A stretch of 64,000 bases of DNA from Clostridium pasteurianum BC1 (GTDB lineage Bacteria > Bacillota > Clostridia > Clostridiales > Clostridiaceae), in assembly GCF_000389635.1 (NCBI RefSeq), contig NC_021182.1, positions 806,001 through 870,000 on the forward strand, written 5' to 3'. The translations under genes and the position numbers were made by a program. This document shows, piece by piece, positions 7,865 through 15,889 of this stretch. The notes beneath the pieces were generated by a model. That model did not search any database. It worked only from the letters and a program-made list of their open reading frames with translations, and had not been told where the DNA came from. Positions within the stretch are counted from its first letter, which is position 1, and each line of letters begins with the position of its first letter.

Positions 7865-8689
7865 ATGTGTAGATTAAATCCAAAAGTAGATTTTGCATTT
7901 AAAAAACTATTTGCAAGCAAAGAGAATAAGGATCTGCTGATATCCTTCATAAATTCAATGCTTTCAGAAGATGAGCAAATTTTAGATATAGAATTAAAGA
8001 ATCCATACAATATAGCAAATTATAGAAAAGGTAAAATGACCATACTGGATATAAAGGCAGTGGACGAAAAAGGGGTATGGTATGACATAGAGATGCAGCT
8101 GGCAGAGCAGAATTTTTACGATAAGAGAGCTTTTTACTACTGGGCAAAAGTGTATTCAGATCAGATAGAAAGTGGGGATGATTTTGAAGTATTAAGAAAA
8201 ACTATAGCAATAAATATACTGGATTTTAATTATATAGATGAAGACGATTTTCACAATGTATATAAAGTATTTAATGAAAAGAGTGGGAAAGAATTTTCCA
8301 ATATATTTGAAATGCATTTTGTTGAATTAAATAAATTTAATAAGGATTACAGCAGTTTAACCAGTACTTTGGATAGATGGGTAACCTTTTTAAATAGGGC
8401 CTATGAGATAGATGTAAATAAAATACCAGAAGAGCTAGCAGTAGACAAGGAAATAAGGAAGGCACTTGAAAAACTTGATATTATGTATCTGGATAGTGAA
8501 GAAAGAGAAATATATGAGAATGACCTAAAGGCTATGAGAGATTATAAGGCGGGACTTAAGACTGCTGAGAGAAAAGGCATAAAAAAGGGAAAAATTGAAG
8601 TGGCAAAAAGCTTATTAAAAATGGGATTGAGTATAGAACAAATAGCATCAGGGACTGGGCTTACAGTTGGAGAAATTAGAAAATTGTAA
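7865..8689 (+). CDS. Rpn family recombination-promoting nuclease / PD-(D/E)XK putative transposase, copy 2
   Basis: 274 aa from the ATG at 7865, which has a strong AAGGGAGGT site; a longer frame begins at 7817 but includes that site. The N-terminal MCRLNPKVDFAFKKLF, the PD-(D/E)XK region (DIKAVDE...YDIEMQL) and the LDSEEREIYENDLKAMRDYKAG block are almost the same as in the gene at 4493. The C-terminus differs: the EEGKAEGR repeat is reduced to one 'KGIKKGKIEVAK' unit before the same helix-turn-helix-like end (LSIEQIASGTGLTVGEI). The pair looks like a tandem duplication whose tails have diverged by repeat gain or loss. Cytoplasmic, DNA-acting by family. Confidence 0.85.
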   Translation: MCRLNPKVDFAFKKLFASKENKDLLISFINSMLSEDEQILDIELKNPYNIANYRKGKMTILDIKAVDEKGVWYDIEMQLAEQNFYDKRAFYYWAKVYSDQIESGDDFEVLRKTIAINILDFNYIDEDDFHNVYKVFNEKSGKEFSNIFEMHFVELNKFNKDYSSLTSTLDRWVTFLNRAYEIDVNKIPEELAVDKEIRKALEKLDIMYLDSEEREIYENDLKAMRDYKAGLKTAERKGIKKGKIEVAKSLLKMGLSIEQIASGTGLTVGEIRKL

Positions 8690-8710
8690 AGTTATTCTTT
8701 AATTAAAATG

Positions 8711-8752
8711 AAAACAGCTTATATCAATAAATTTGAATATAAGCTGTTTTTA
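8711..8752. terminator. Terminator hairpin, repeated sequence copy 2
   Basis: 14-bp perfect stem AAAACAGCTTATAT / ATATAAGCTGTTTT with a T-rich tail. It is nearly identical to the hairpin at 5901-5944, and about 30 bp beyond it (AGAAGTA...ATTATTT) are also shared. It lies between the second Rpn gene and the nitroreductase relic. Confidence 0.8.
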
Positions 8753-8768
8753 TCAGAAGTAAATAGCA

Positions 8769-9206
8769 TTATTTAATTATGTTCACTTTGTGTTCTTTTC
8801 TTGCAGGGGCTTTAGCATTTTCAGATGCAGCATAACCTAGAGCAATGGAGTTTATTGGATTGTAACGTTCAGGTATTCCAAGTTCCTTTTTAAAATCAGC
8901 ATTGTTTCCATTTCCGAATATGAAGGGCATACTGCCTATCCAGCAAGTACCTAAGCCAATAGCTTTAGCTGCAAGTAACATGTTTTCAGTGGCAGCTGCG
9001 GTATCAGCCTCAGTATTAGTAGCCTTAACATTTCCAGATATAATTATAGCTGTAGGTGCATTGTAAAATACTTTATATTTATCATTGTTTGCCATACTCT
9101 TTAATTGATCAATATTAGACTTAGCAAAAGTATTTTTTGCAGTTTGAGTAAATTTTTTAAGTAATTCAGCATTTTGTACAACAGTAAAGTGCCAGGATTG
9201 AAGATT
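8769..9206 (-). pseudogene. Nitroreductase-family protein, N-terminus lost
   Basis: The frame reads NLQSWHFTVVQNAELLKKFT... from about 9206 down to a proper stop at 8769, matching the FMN-dependent nitroreductase fold from the N-x-Q-(S/P)-W-H-F motif to the C-terminal 'NSIALGYAASENAKAP'. Intact family members have about 25-35 more residues upstream, including the start region and an FMN-phosphate Arg-rich loop. Here the frame meets a TAA at 9213-9215. The missing 5' end is replaced by a TnpB-like fragment on the opposite strand (from 9188), so the gene was cut by a rearrangement. Translation from the internal Met at 9095 would give 108 aa lacking the FMN loop. Confidence 0.75.
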
Positions 9207-9538
9207 TAAAGTTTAAAGATGATAAAGATGTAAATAGTAAATTTGCCAGAATTAAAAATAATTTTATATATTCTAAATTGTTAACTATGATGGAAAGTAC
9301 CTGCTATAGAGAAGGAATAGAATTGTTAAAGGTACATCCTACTTATACAAGTAAAATAGGATTATATAAATACTGTCATCAGTATGGAATGCTAGTACAT
9401 AACGGAGCAGCTATGGTTATAGCAAGAAGAAGCTATAAATTCAAAGAACTGATTCCACAAATATTGATAGATAAATATATAGATTTAAAATATAAAGATA
9501 AATTTAATTACTATCACGAATGGAAAAAGTGTCAATGA
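9188..9538 (+). pseudogene. IS200/IS605-type TnpB-like (OrfB) C-terminal fragment
   Basis: Open frame RIEDLKFKDDKDVNSKFARI ... EGIELLKVHPTYTSKIGLYK..., then VHNGAAMVIARR. The 'V-x-P-x-Y-T-S-x-I-G' and 'H-x-x-A-A-x-V-I-A-R-R' signatures belong to the C-terminal half of TnpB-related IS605 OrfB proteins. The N-terminal half is absent and the frame begins after a TAA at 9185-9187. Its first bases overlap the nitroreductase relic, with a short stretch readable in both (around GGATTGAAGATTTA), consistent with joining at microhomology. No partner tnpA and no complete element ends were found. Confidence 0.7.
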
Positions 9539-9885
9539 TAGATGAAAATATTAAAAAGAAAGATGAGGTGAAAAAACCTGATTGTTGGATAGTGAATAGG
9601 AAGAAATTATTAGGATTAACAGCTTAGTATTAACTTTAAAATAGATAATAAACTGCATAAGTACACCTAGTAGGAAAGGCTTATGTGGATATAGTATATT
9701 TTAGGGGCTAGTAACACTGGCAATTCTGTTGGACTTTATAAGGATATGAAATATTAAATTATAAAGGCAGTTTAGTAATAGATATATGGAATTTTAATAC
9801 GAGAGTATTAACCTCAGTAGTTGAATCCTGTGATACTACCACTTTATTTAGTCGGTGAAGTGAAAAATTATATCAAGTAGTATAA
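9539..9885. other. Decayed sequence between relics
   Basis: About 350 bp with stops in every frame. A short stretch (AAACCTGATTGTTGGATAGT, reading K-P-D-C-W-I-V) may be further TnpB tail. I see no functional gene, promoter or hairpin. Confidence 0.4.
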
Positions 9886-10107
9886 GTTACTATTTGTTAT
9901 GATTTTAGAAATCAGGAACCTATTTATATAACAAAAAATGGGGAGGGTGACATTGTTGTTATGAGCATTGAAGCCTTTGAAAAAAGAAATCAAATATTGA
10001 AGTTACGTTCAAAGATAGAAATATCAGAGCAATCCAGATTATCTGGTGAGGCTACTGTTTCTTTAGAAGAAGCTAAAAAACGTCTCCGGGAAAAGTTAAA
10101 TGGCTAA
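9886..10107 (+). pseudogene. Phd/YefM-type antitoxin relic
   Basis: Reading from 9886: V-T-I-C-Y-D-F-R-N-Q-E-P-I-Y-I-T-K-N-G-E, then G-D-I-V-V-M-S-I-E-A-F-E and a helical tail ending in TAA at 10105-10107. 'EPIyITKNGxgdiVVMSieaFE' is the hallmark of Phd/YefM antitoxins. The frame is closed by TAA at 9883-9885. The 'DFRN' motif, which normally lies some 12 residues before the EPI motif, is fused directly to it, so an internal in-frame deletion and loss of the start are likely. The 3' end overlaps the toxin ATG (10100), the usual antitoxin-toxin arrangement. Confidence 0.7.
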
Positions 10108-10277
10108 ATTTAGACTTGAAATATTAGCACCTGCATGGAGGGAATTAGATGAAATAGCAAGATTATAGAATGCTTGTATGTGACAAATATGTATGTATTT
10201 ACAGGCTGATTGGAGAGATTGTATATGTTTATCATATAGCACCTTGGGCAACAGAGTATTCTAATCTACTTAGATAA
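10100..10277 (+). pseudogene. ParE/RelE-type toxin relic with internal deletion and frameshift
   Basis: Starts MAKFRLEILAPAWRELDEIARL then TAG at 10166-10168. One base out of frame, the ParE C-terminus continues: Y-R-M-L-V-C-D-K-Y-V-C-I-Y-R, then VYVYHIAPWATEYSNLLR and a stop at 10275-10277. The usual toxin is about 95-105 residues; about 35 central residues are gone. Both halves are clearly family sequence (A-x-x-D-L/E-L-D-E-I at the front; Y-R-x-L-V-x-x-x-Y and I-Y-x-Y-x-I at the back). It partners the antitoxin relic just upstream. Confidence 0.7.
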
Positions 10278-10318
10278 AAACAGCTTATATCAATAAAATT
10301 TACATACAAGCTGTTTTT
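10276..10318. terminator. Terminator hairpin, repeated sequence copy 3
   Basis: AAAAACAGCTT..TAT / ATA..AAGCTGTTTTT with one mismatch and a T run, matching the hairpins at 5901-5944 and 8711-8752. It lies between the ParE relic and the convergent gene ending at 10323. Confidence 0.75.
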
Positions 10319-10322
10319 ATCA

Positions 10323-10802
10323 TTAAACTTTATTGTATTTTTTTATAAAATTATTTAAAGTCCTAAAAAAATCATTATTTTGTGTATTCAGCAAAGAAAG
10401 ATTTACTGCAACTGAACGGCCATTTCTCCTGTGAAATCTTAACATGTAATTTGTGGAAAAGCCAATCATTGAAGGATTTACTACAAGTTGAGTATATTTT
10501 TCCTGATTAACGCCTTCCAATTCATCCCATTTAATAAATACATTAAAGAATATAAAACTCTGAATTTTAATGCCTTCTTCAGAAATCTCTACAATAGGTC
10601 TTGTGTCAACTGCTTTTAAAAGTGTTGTGATTCCCAATATCGCCAAAATAATTATTATAGTTCTAAATATAATTGCAGCTGAATCAGTAATCATATCAGG
10701 GTCATTTAAAAGTCTTGTACAAATTAAGTATATTAATCCCCATGAAAATATTGATAAAATGGCACAGGTTATTCTTTTAGAATAATAAGATTTAGATTGC
10801 AT
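10323..10802 (-). CDS. Membrane protein with PH-like domain (STM3941 family-like)
   Basis: 159 aa from the ATG at 10802, chosen because AAAGGGGAAA lies 7 nt upstream; a longer frame to 10946 has no site. Two hydrophobic helices (about residues 10-32 and 45-62) are followed by a cytoplasmic beta-rich region: 'RPIVEISEEGIKIQSFIFFN', then 'VFIKWDELEGV'. That pattern is characteristic of bacterial PH-like domains in STM3941/YcxB-type proteins. The end 'NDFFRTLNNFIKKYNKV' is the usual C-terminal helix. Function is unknown. It is monocistronic and ends at a repeated hairpin. Confidence 0.6.
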   Translation of the reverse strand: MQSKSYYSKRITCAILSIFSWGLIYLICTRLLNDPDMITDSAAIIFRTIIIILAILGITTLLKAVDTRPIVEISEEGIKIQSFIFFNVFIKWDELEGVNQEKYTQLVVNPSMIGFSTNYMLRFHRRNGRSVAVNLSLLNTQNNDFFRTLNNFIKKYNKV

Positions 10803-10978
10803 AAAAAATTTCCCCTTTAACATTGATATATTAACATTACTGTTCAAAAATATTATCTCATAAATTAACTGTAATTGAAATGTTTGGTATAGTATTTTTA
10901 ATAATATATACCAATTATAGTATTTTAAATTAGAATAATGCAACAATATATCAAGTTAATGATATACCTAATAATTGA

Positions 10979-11278
10979 CAATCTGTTTCAAAAGATCCAG
11001 AAAATGATCTATATGAAATTGGTGTTTATATATCTAAAGAACTTCTAGAACCTAAAACTGCAAAAAAAGTTGTCTCAAAAATTGCTAAAGGAATTAGTAC
11101 TTTAGAGGATATGCCATTAAGAAATGTATTAGTAGCTGATGATATATTGTCATATAAGTGTATTGGAAAAATTATGGTAGACAACTATATAGTATTTTAC
11201 ATTGTCAATGAAGAAAGCAAAACAGTTACAATTATTAGAATATTATATGGCAGAAGAAATTGGATAAATTTGTTGTAA
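10979..11278 (+). pseudogene. Orphan ParE/RelE toxin, N-terminus broken
   Basis: 99 codons open after a TGA at 10976-10978, reading SKDPENDLYEIGVYISKELL, then EPKTAKKVVSKI ... PLRN ... KIMVDNYIVFYIVN ... IIRILYGRRNWINLL and TAA. These are the conserved blocks of a ParE/RelE toxin, including the C-terminal G-R-R-x-W. There is no in-frame ATG, GTG or TTG at the right place and the upstream residues (YQVNDIPNN before the stop) look like the decayed first strand. No antitoxin gene precedes it. I conclude it is inactive, unless an unusual start codon is used. Confidence 0.65.
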
Positions 11279-11340
11279 AGTGTTTAGGTCGTCTTTAATT
11301 TATTCAAGGTAAATTGATAAATCTATAAGATAAAACTCCT

Positions 11341-11380
11341 ATTATACATATAGTTAACATAGATTAACTATATGTATAAT
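11341..11380. promoter_or_regulatory. Perfect 17-bp palindrome upstream of the sigma-54 activator gene
   Basis: ATTATACATATAGTTAA and its exact reverse complement flank a 6-nt centre (CATAGA). It sits 70 nt before the ATG at 11451. There is no T tract after it, so an operator (for example autoregulation of the activator) is as likely as a terminator for the toxin relic upstream. Inference only. Confidence 0.5.
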
Positions 11381-11450
11381 AAATTAATCCCAGGAGGTGA
11401 AATTTTTCGCAAGAATTCAGTTATTTTAAAAGTTTTGTGGAGAGGATTTT

Positions 11451-13352
11451 ATGAATGAGATATTACTAATTGCACCCTACGACGGCTTAAAACAACTAGC
11501 TGGAAAAATAAAAAAGTCAATTAGCATACCCTTTTCAGTTGTAGCTGGGAACTTGGATCAGGGGGTTGATGAAGTGGAAAAGAAAATAAAAGAAGGAACA
11601 AAAATTCTAGTGAGCAGAGGTGGAACAGCAAAATATTTAAGAAAGAAATTTGACCTTCAGGTTATAGATATTCCCGTAACTTCTTTCGATATATTAAGAG
11701 CCATAAGCAGCATCAGCAGTAAAGGCTACAAAAAAATTGCCTTTGTAACAACCTCAAATATCATATTTAAAAGAGATTATTTTAACAAAATTCTTGATGT
11801 AACCTTAGATTTTGAATGCTGCAGTAAAGTAAGTGAAATCCCAGGTAAGGTTGAGTATCTAATAAATAATAAAGGTGTAGATGCCATTGCAGGAGATGTT
11901 ATAGCTACCAGGGAAGCTTTAAGAAAAGGTATACATGGTGAACTGTTGGAATCTGGTGAGGAGTCTGTTGTACAGGCATTAGTTCAAGCAAAGGAAATAT
12001 TGGAACTTACTTTAAAAGAGAAGGCAAGAGCAAAGAAATTTGAAATTATATTAAACATGGTAAGAGAGGGAATTGTTACTGTAGATCCAAAGGATAATAT
12101 AACGGTATATAATTCTTCCGCAGAAAAAATATTAGCATATTCTAAAGAAAAAGTACTGGGGAACAATATAAATAAATGTTTACCTAAAAATATTATAAAT
12201 AAGCTCAGTGAAAAAAATAAAGAGGAAAATATAGTTACTGATATAGGTGGAAAAAAGATATTATTTAATAAAGTTCCTATATGTATTGAACATAAGCTTT
12301 GTGATACAGTTATGATACTGGAGGAGACCTCCAATATAGAAAAACTTGAACTAAAGATAAGAAAGAATTTAAGTGAAAAGGGTTTTGTGGCTAAGCATAC
12401 CTTTGCTGATATTATAGGCAGCAGTAATGAAATTATAAGGATTAAGAATCAAGCAGCTAAATTTGCCAAATCTGAGGGTACAATATTGATTCATGGTGAG
12501 ACTGGCACAGGAAAAGAACTATTTGCACAAAGTATTCATAATGAAAGCAGAAGAATAAATATGCCCTTTGTATCTGTAAACTGCGCAGCTTTAAGCGAAA
12601 CTTTACTGGAAAGCGAACTCTTTGGATATGAGGAAGGAACCTTTACTGGAGCACTGAAAGGTGGAAAGAAGGGATTATTTGAATTAGCTCACGGAGGAAC
12701 TCTGTTTCTGGATGAAATTGGTGAAATATCTCTTGGCTTCCAGTCAAAATTGTTGAGAGTACTTCAGGAAAAAGAAATAAGAAAAATAGGTGGAGATAAG
12801 GTTATACCAATTAATGTACGAATAATATGTGCCACCAATAGAAATCTTTTAGAGGAAATAGAAAAGGGAAATTTTAGAGAAGATTTATATTATAGAATTA
12901 CCTCCCTTGAATTGGAATTATTACCTCTCAGGCTAAGAAAAAAAGATATTATACCCATGGCTGTTTCATTTCTGAAAGAGGAATGCATTAGAGAAAATAA
13001 AAAAATATATTGGAAGGATGATAATATTTTTAAATGTCTTATGCATTGCAAATGGCAGGGGAATGCAAGAGAACTTAGAAACCTTATGGAAGCACTTGTA
13101 ATATGCTGTGAAGGCAGTGAACTTCGGGAAGAGTTTGTACTAGAAATGTTAAATTCCAAGAGAAAAAGGAAACTTGTTAAAAGAGAAATAAAGATAAATT
13201 TATCAAACAATCTAAAGGAAATGGAAAGTGAAATTTTAAGAACATTATTAAATAATTATAACGGGGATAGAGATAGATTGTGTAAAGACCTCTCCATAAG
13301 TAAAACTACACTTTGGAGAAAACTAAGCTTTAGTAGTAAAGACAAGCTATAA
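11451..13352 (+). CDS. Sigma-54-dependent activator, PrpR N-terminal sensor type
   Basis: 633 aa. Residues 1-185 form a PrpR_N-type ligand domain ('ILVSRGGTAKYLRK', 'AGDVIATREALRKG'), then a PAS domain (about 195-290). The AAA+ sigma-54 domain (about 325-550) has Walker A GETGTGKE, the sigma-54 contact loop GTFTGA (usually GAFTGA) and Walker B GGTLFLDEI. A Fis-type helix-turn-helix ends the protein (DRLCKDLSISKTTLWRKL). It is a cytoplasmic enhancer-binding activator. The next gene has a -24/-12 promoter and an upstream palindrome, so it almost certainly drives the sugar-acid genes downstream, with a pathway acid as ligand. GGAGAGG precedes the ATG. Confidence 0.9.
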   Translation: MNEILLIAPYDGLKQLAGKIKKSISIPFSVVAGNLDQGVDEVEKKIKEGTKILVSRGGTAKYLRKKFDLQVIDIPVTSFDILRAISSISSKGYKKIAFVTTSNIIFKRDYFNKILDVTLDFECCSKVSEIPGKVEYLINNKGVDAIAGDVIATREALRKGIHGELLESGEESVVQALVQAKEILELTLKEKARAKKFEIILNMVREGIVTVDPKDNITVYNSSAEKILAYSKEKVLGNNINKCLPKNIINKLSEKNKEENIVTDIGGKKILFNKVPICIEHKLCDTVMILEETSNIEKLELKIRKNLSEKGFVAKHTFADIIGSSNEIIRIKNQAAKFAKSEGTILIHGETGTGKELFAQSIHNESRRINMPFVSVNCAALSETLLESELFGYEEGTFTGALKGGKKGLFELAHGGTLFLDEIGEISLGFQSKLLRVLQEKEIRKIGGDKVIPINVRIICATNRNLLEEIEKGNFREDLYYRITSLELELLPLRLRKKDIIPMAVSFLKEECIRENKKIYWKDDNIFKCLMHCKWQGNARELRNLMEALVICCEGSELREEFVLEMLNSKRKRKLVKREIKINLSNNLKEMESEILRTLLNNYNGDRDRLCKDLSISKTTLWRKLSFSSKDKL

Positions 13353-13467
13353 GCTACAATTAAAACTATACATTTAATTGATAGCAGATGAAAAGCAGGA
13401 TTTAAAATAGATATTTCACAATAAGTACAATAGATAAATATCATGTGGCAACATAGAAAAATATAGA

Positions 13468-13504
13468 ATTTCAAATATGAAAGCGCATATTTCACATTTG
13501 AAAT
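13468..13504. promoter_or_regulatory. Candidate enhancer (UAS) for the sigma-54 activator
   Basis: Inverted repeat ATTTCAAATATGAAA / TTTCACATTTGAAAT, 14 of 15 positions symmetric, separated by 7 nt. It is centred about 145 bp upstream of the -24/-12 promoter at 13632-13647, the normal distance for an enhancer-binding protein site. Assigned to the PrpR-type activator encoded immediately upstream; inference from position. Confidence 0.6.
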
Positions 13505-13515
13505 GAAAACGATTT

Positions 13516-13556
13516 AAAAAGTGAGTTCTTAATGTTTTAGGGATTCACTTTTTTTC
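13516..13556 (+). terminator. Terminator of the sigma-54 activator gene
   Basis: AAAAAGTGA / TCACTTTTT arms (9 bp) around a loop of about 20 nt, followed by a T run. It lies between the enhancer-like palindrome and the -24/-12 promoter. Confidence 0.6.
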
Positions 13557-13631
13557 AAGTTATTTTAACAATCCATGTAAATTCAAGCCCTGCCATTAAT
13601 ATTATATAAAATAAAATTAATTTCAAAAATT

Positions 13632-13647
13632 TGGCATCATACTTGCT
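13632..13647 (+). promoter_or_regulatory. Sigma-54 (-24/-12) promoter
   Basis: TGGCAT-N5-TTGCT: GG at 13633-13634 and GC at 13645-13646 are exactly 12 bp apart, matching the TGGCAC-N5-TTGCA consensus closely. It lies 80 nt upstream of the DapA-family gene and downstream of the activator gene, so expression requires the PrpR-type protein. Confidence 0.85.
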
Positions 13648-13726
13648 ATTAATAAGTGTGTAAGCAAAATAAGTATTTTAAAAGTTGCAAACAAAATAGT
13701 ATTTCAATAGGAGGAGAGTATAAATT

Positions 13727-14641
13727 ATGTTAAAAGGGGTCATTACACCAGTTATAACAATTCTTAATGAAGAAAGAAATTTAGATTTTAAAGGGAATGA
13801 AGAGGTAATCAATAGTTTAATAAGTGGAGGGGTAAACGGTCTTTTGTTCCTGGGAAGTATAGGTGAATTCTTTGCTTTAACAATGGAAGAGAAAAAGAAA
13901 TTTATAAGTTTTGTTATAAAGACAGTAAATAGAAGAGTACCAGTTCTAATAGGAACAGGAGGCACTGTAGTGGAAGAGGTTATAGAGCTGACTAATTTTG
14001 CCTATGGGCAGGGAGCTGATTATGCAGTTGTTATATCGCCTTATTATTTTAAATTAAATGATGAAAGTCTTTATAACTATTTTTCTGAAGTAGCTAAAAA
14101 TACAAAACTGCCATTAATTCTTTACAATTTCCCTGACAGAACAGCAGTAAATATTAATCCTAAGCTTGTTTTAAAATTGGCAAAGGAATTTAAGAATATT
14201 GTAGGCATAAAGGATACAGTAGATAACATTAGTCATACAAGGCAATTAATAGATACAGTAAAATCACAAGTAAAAGATTTTGCGGTATTTTCAGGCTTTG
14301 ATGAATATTTTATACCTAATTTATTATCCGGTGGAAATGGACTTATTGGAGGATTGACAAATATTGCACCAGGAGAATTTGCAAAGCTCTATAAAGCTTA
14401 TAATGACAAAGACTTTAACACTGTTGAAAAATTACAACTGCTTGTAAACGTTTTGATGAATATTTACACAGTATCAGATTTCTTTATTCCAGCAATTAAG
14501 ACAGCAAAAATGTTATCAGGATACAACATAAAACCTGTCTGTAAAAGTCCAGCTTCCAGCTTAAGTGAAAGTCAGGTAGAAGAAATTAAAGAAATTCTCA
14601 TAAGAGGCAAATTAATAGTCAATGAATCCAGCTTGCTGTAG
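13727..14641 (+). CDS. DapA/NanA family class I aldolase, probable 2-keto-3-deoxy-sugar-acid aldolase
   Basis: 304 aa (beta/alpha)8 lyase/synthase. Visible signature residues are GSIGE at 43-47 (carboxylate binding), Tyr133 in LYNFPDR and the Schiff-base Lys162 in VGIKDT. Strain-wide DapA would normally sit in a lysine operon; here it lies behind a sigma-54 promoter and before a KdgT permease and UxaA-type genes. A catabolic role splitting a 2-keto-3-deoxy acid to pyruvate and an aldehyde is therefore more likely than dihydrodipicolinate synthesis. A GGAGGAGAG ribosome site precedes the ATG. The exact substrate cannot be read from sequence. The downstream gap to KdgT is 185 nt without an obvious terminator. 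Confidence 0.85.
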   Translation: MLKGVITPVITILNEERNLDFKGNEEVINSLISGGVNGLLFLGSIGEFFALTMEEKKKFISFVIKTVNRRVPVLIGTGGTVVEEVIELTNFAYGQGADYAVVISPYYFKLNDESLYNYFSEVAKNTKLPLILYNFPDRTAVNINPKLVLKLAKEFKNIVGIKDTVDNISHTRQLIDTVKSQVKDFAVFSGFDEYFIPNLLSGGNGLIGGLTNIAPGEFAKLYKAYNDKDFNTVEKLQLLVNVLMNIYTVSDFFIPAIKTAKMLSGYNIKPVCKSPASSLSESQVEEIKEILIRGKLIVNESSLL

Positions 14642-14826
14642 GTCTATACCATTGTGATGTAATAGTCAGTTAAAAGGATGACGCTAATGAATCTAGCTCA
14701 ATGTGAGTCTGTACTCTAACCAGGTTATATAAATTATCTATGGATGTGACGCTTTTTGTAAAATTAAATATTCCAGCAGCCAGTTATAGGATAAATCAAA
14801 AATTATAGATTAGGGGGAAAAGTCTT

Positions 14827-15834
14827 ATGAAAATAATGAAAACCATTCAAAAAGTTCCAGGGGGAATGATGGTTATACCCTTATTATTAGCGGCATTAAT
14901 CAATACCTTCGCACCTAATGCTTTAAAAATAGGATCTTTTACCACAGCAGTTTTTTCTAACACAGCAGCAGCTACAGTAGTGGGATTGCAGTTATTCTTT
15001 ATAGGAACAGGATTAAGGATAAAGGAAGCTCCAGAAGCAATTAAAAGAGGATCTGTTTTACTTATATCGAAGTATATTGCAGGGGCAGTTTTAGGAATTG
15101 TTATAGCTAAGTTATTTGGAACAGCAGGTATCTTGGGAGTGTCAGTTCTAGCTATTATAAGTTCCGTTACAGGTGCCAATGGAAGCTTATATCTTGCTCT
15201 AATGGGAGAGTATGGAGATTCAAAAGACCTTGCAGCTCAAAGTATTATGAATATCCATGATGGACCCTTTTTAGCTCTTCTCACCTTTGGTGTATCAGGT
15301 TTAGCCAATATACCTTTAATGGCTCTATTTGCTGCCATTGTTCCATTAATTATAGGATGCATACTAGGAAATTTAGATGTGGATTTCAGAAAATTCTTTT
15401 CACAGGGTGTAAGTATAACAATACCCTTCATTGGCTTTGCACTGGGAGCAGGAATAAACTTCTTCAGTATTGTAAGGGCTGGCTTTAGTGGAGTGATTTT
15501 AGCAGCAATGGTATTTATCATTGGTGGAGGCTGTGCAATTCTCGGAGATAAATTTATCAATAGAAGACCAGGTTATGCAGGAGCTGCTATAGCAAGTGCA
15601 GCAGGAAATACAATCGCAACACCGGCAGCTATTGCTTTAGTTGATAAAACCTATGCGCCTTTTGTTGCATCAGCTACTGCACAAATAGCAGCAGCGGTAG
15701 TTATAACAGCTATTATAGTTCCACCTTTTGTTGATAGAATGGCAAAAAAATATGGATCACCTAAGCTCCAAAACAGTAAAGCAGAGGGTAATGTAAGCAG
15801 CAGCGTAGACAGCAACATAGAAACTATTCCATAG
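14827..15834 (+). CDS. kdgT: 2-keto-3-deoxygluconate permease (KdgT family)
   Basis: 335-aa integral membrane protein with about ten helices. The start 'IMKTIQKVPGGMMVIPLLLA' and the motif 'GANGSLYLALMGEYGD' are hallmarks of the KdgT family (proton-coupled uptake of 2-keto-3-deoxygluconate). The C-terminus has the AASAAGNTIATPAAIA and 'VASATAQIAAAVV' segments, then a soluble tail of about 25 residues. Family length is about 320-340 aa. It lies downstream of the aldolase in the same direction and is likely cotranscribed. With that aldolase it gives import plus cleavage of a 2-keto-3-deoxy acid. Confidence 0.88.
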   Translation: MKIMKTIQKVPGGMMVIPLLLAALINTFAPNALKIGSFTTAVFSNTAAATVVGLQLFFIGTGLRIKEAPEAIKRGSVLLISKYIAGAVLGIVIAKLFGTAGILGVSVLAIISSVTGANGSLYLALMGEYGDSKDLAAQSIMNIHDGPFLALLTFGVSGLANIPLMALFAAIVPLIIGCILGNLDVDFRKFFSQGVSITIPFIGFALGAGINFFSIVRAGFSGVILAAMVFIIGGGCAILGDKFINRRPGYAGAAIASAAGNTIATPAAIALVDKTYAPFVASATAQIAAAVVITAIIVPPFVDRMAKKYGSPKLQNSKAEGNVSSSVDSNIETIP

Positions 15835-15889
15835 GGAATTTATACAATAACCGAATTATACACTTTAATGGATCTTTCAGATAGCAAAG

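Noticed and set aside
9188-9538. Complete IS200/IS605 element
   Set aside because: Only a C-terminal TnpB-like fragment; no tnpA, no N-terminal half and no defined ends.
13727-14641. dapA of lysine biosynthesis
   Set aside because: The fold and Lys162 fit, but the sigma-54 promoter, KdgT and UxaA neighbours indicate a catabolic aldolase.
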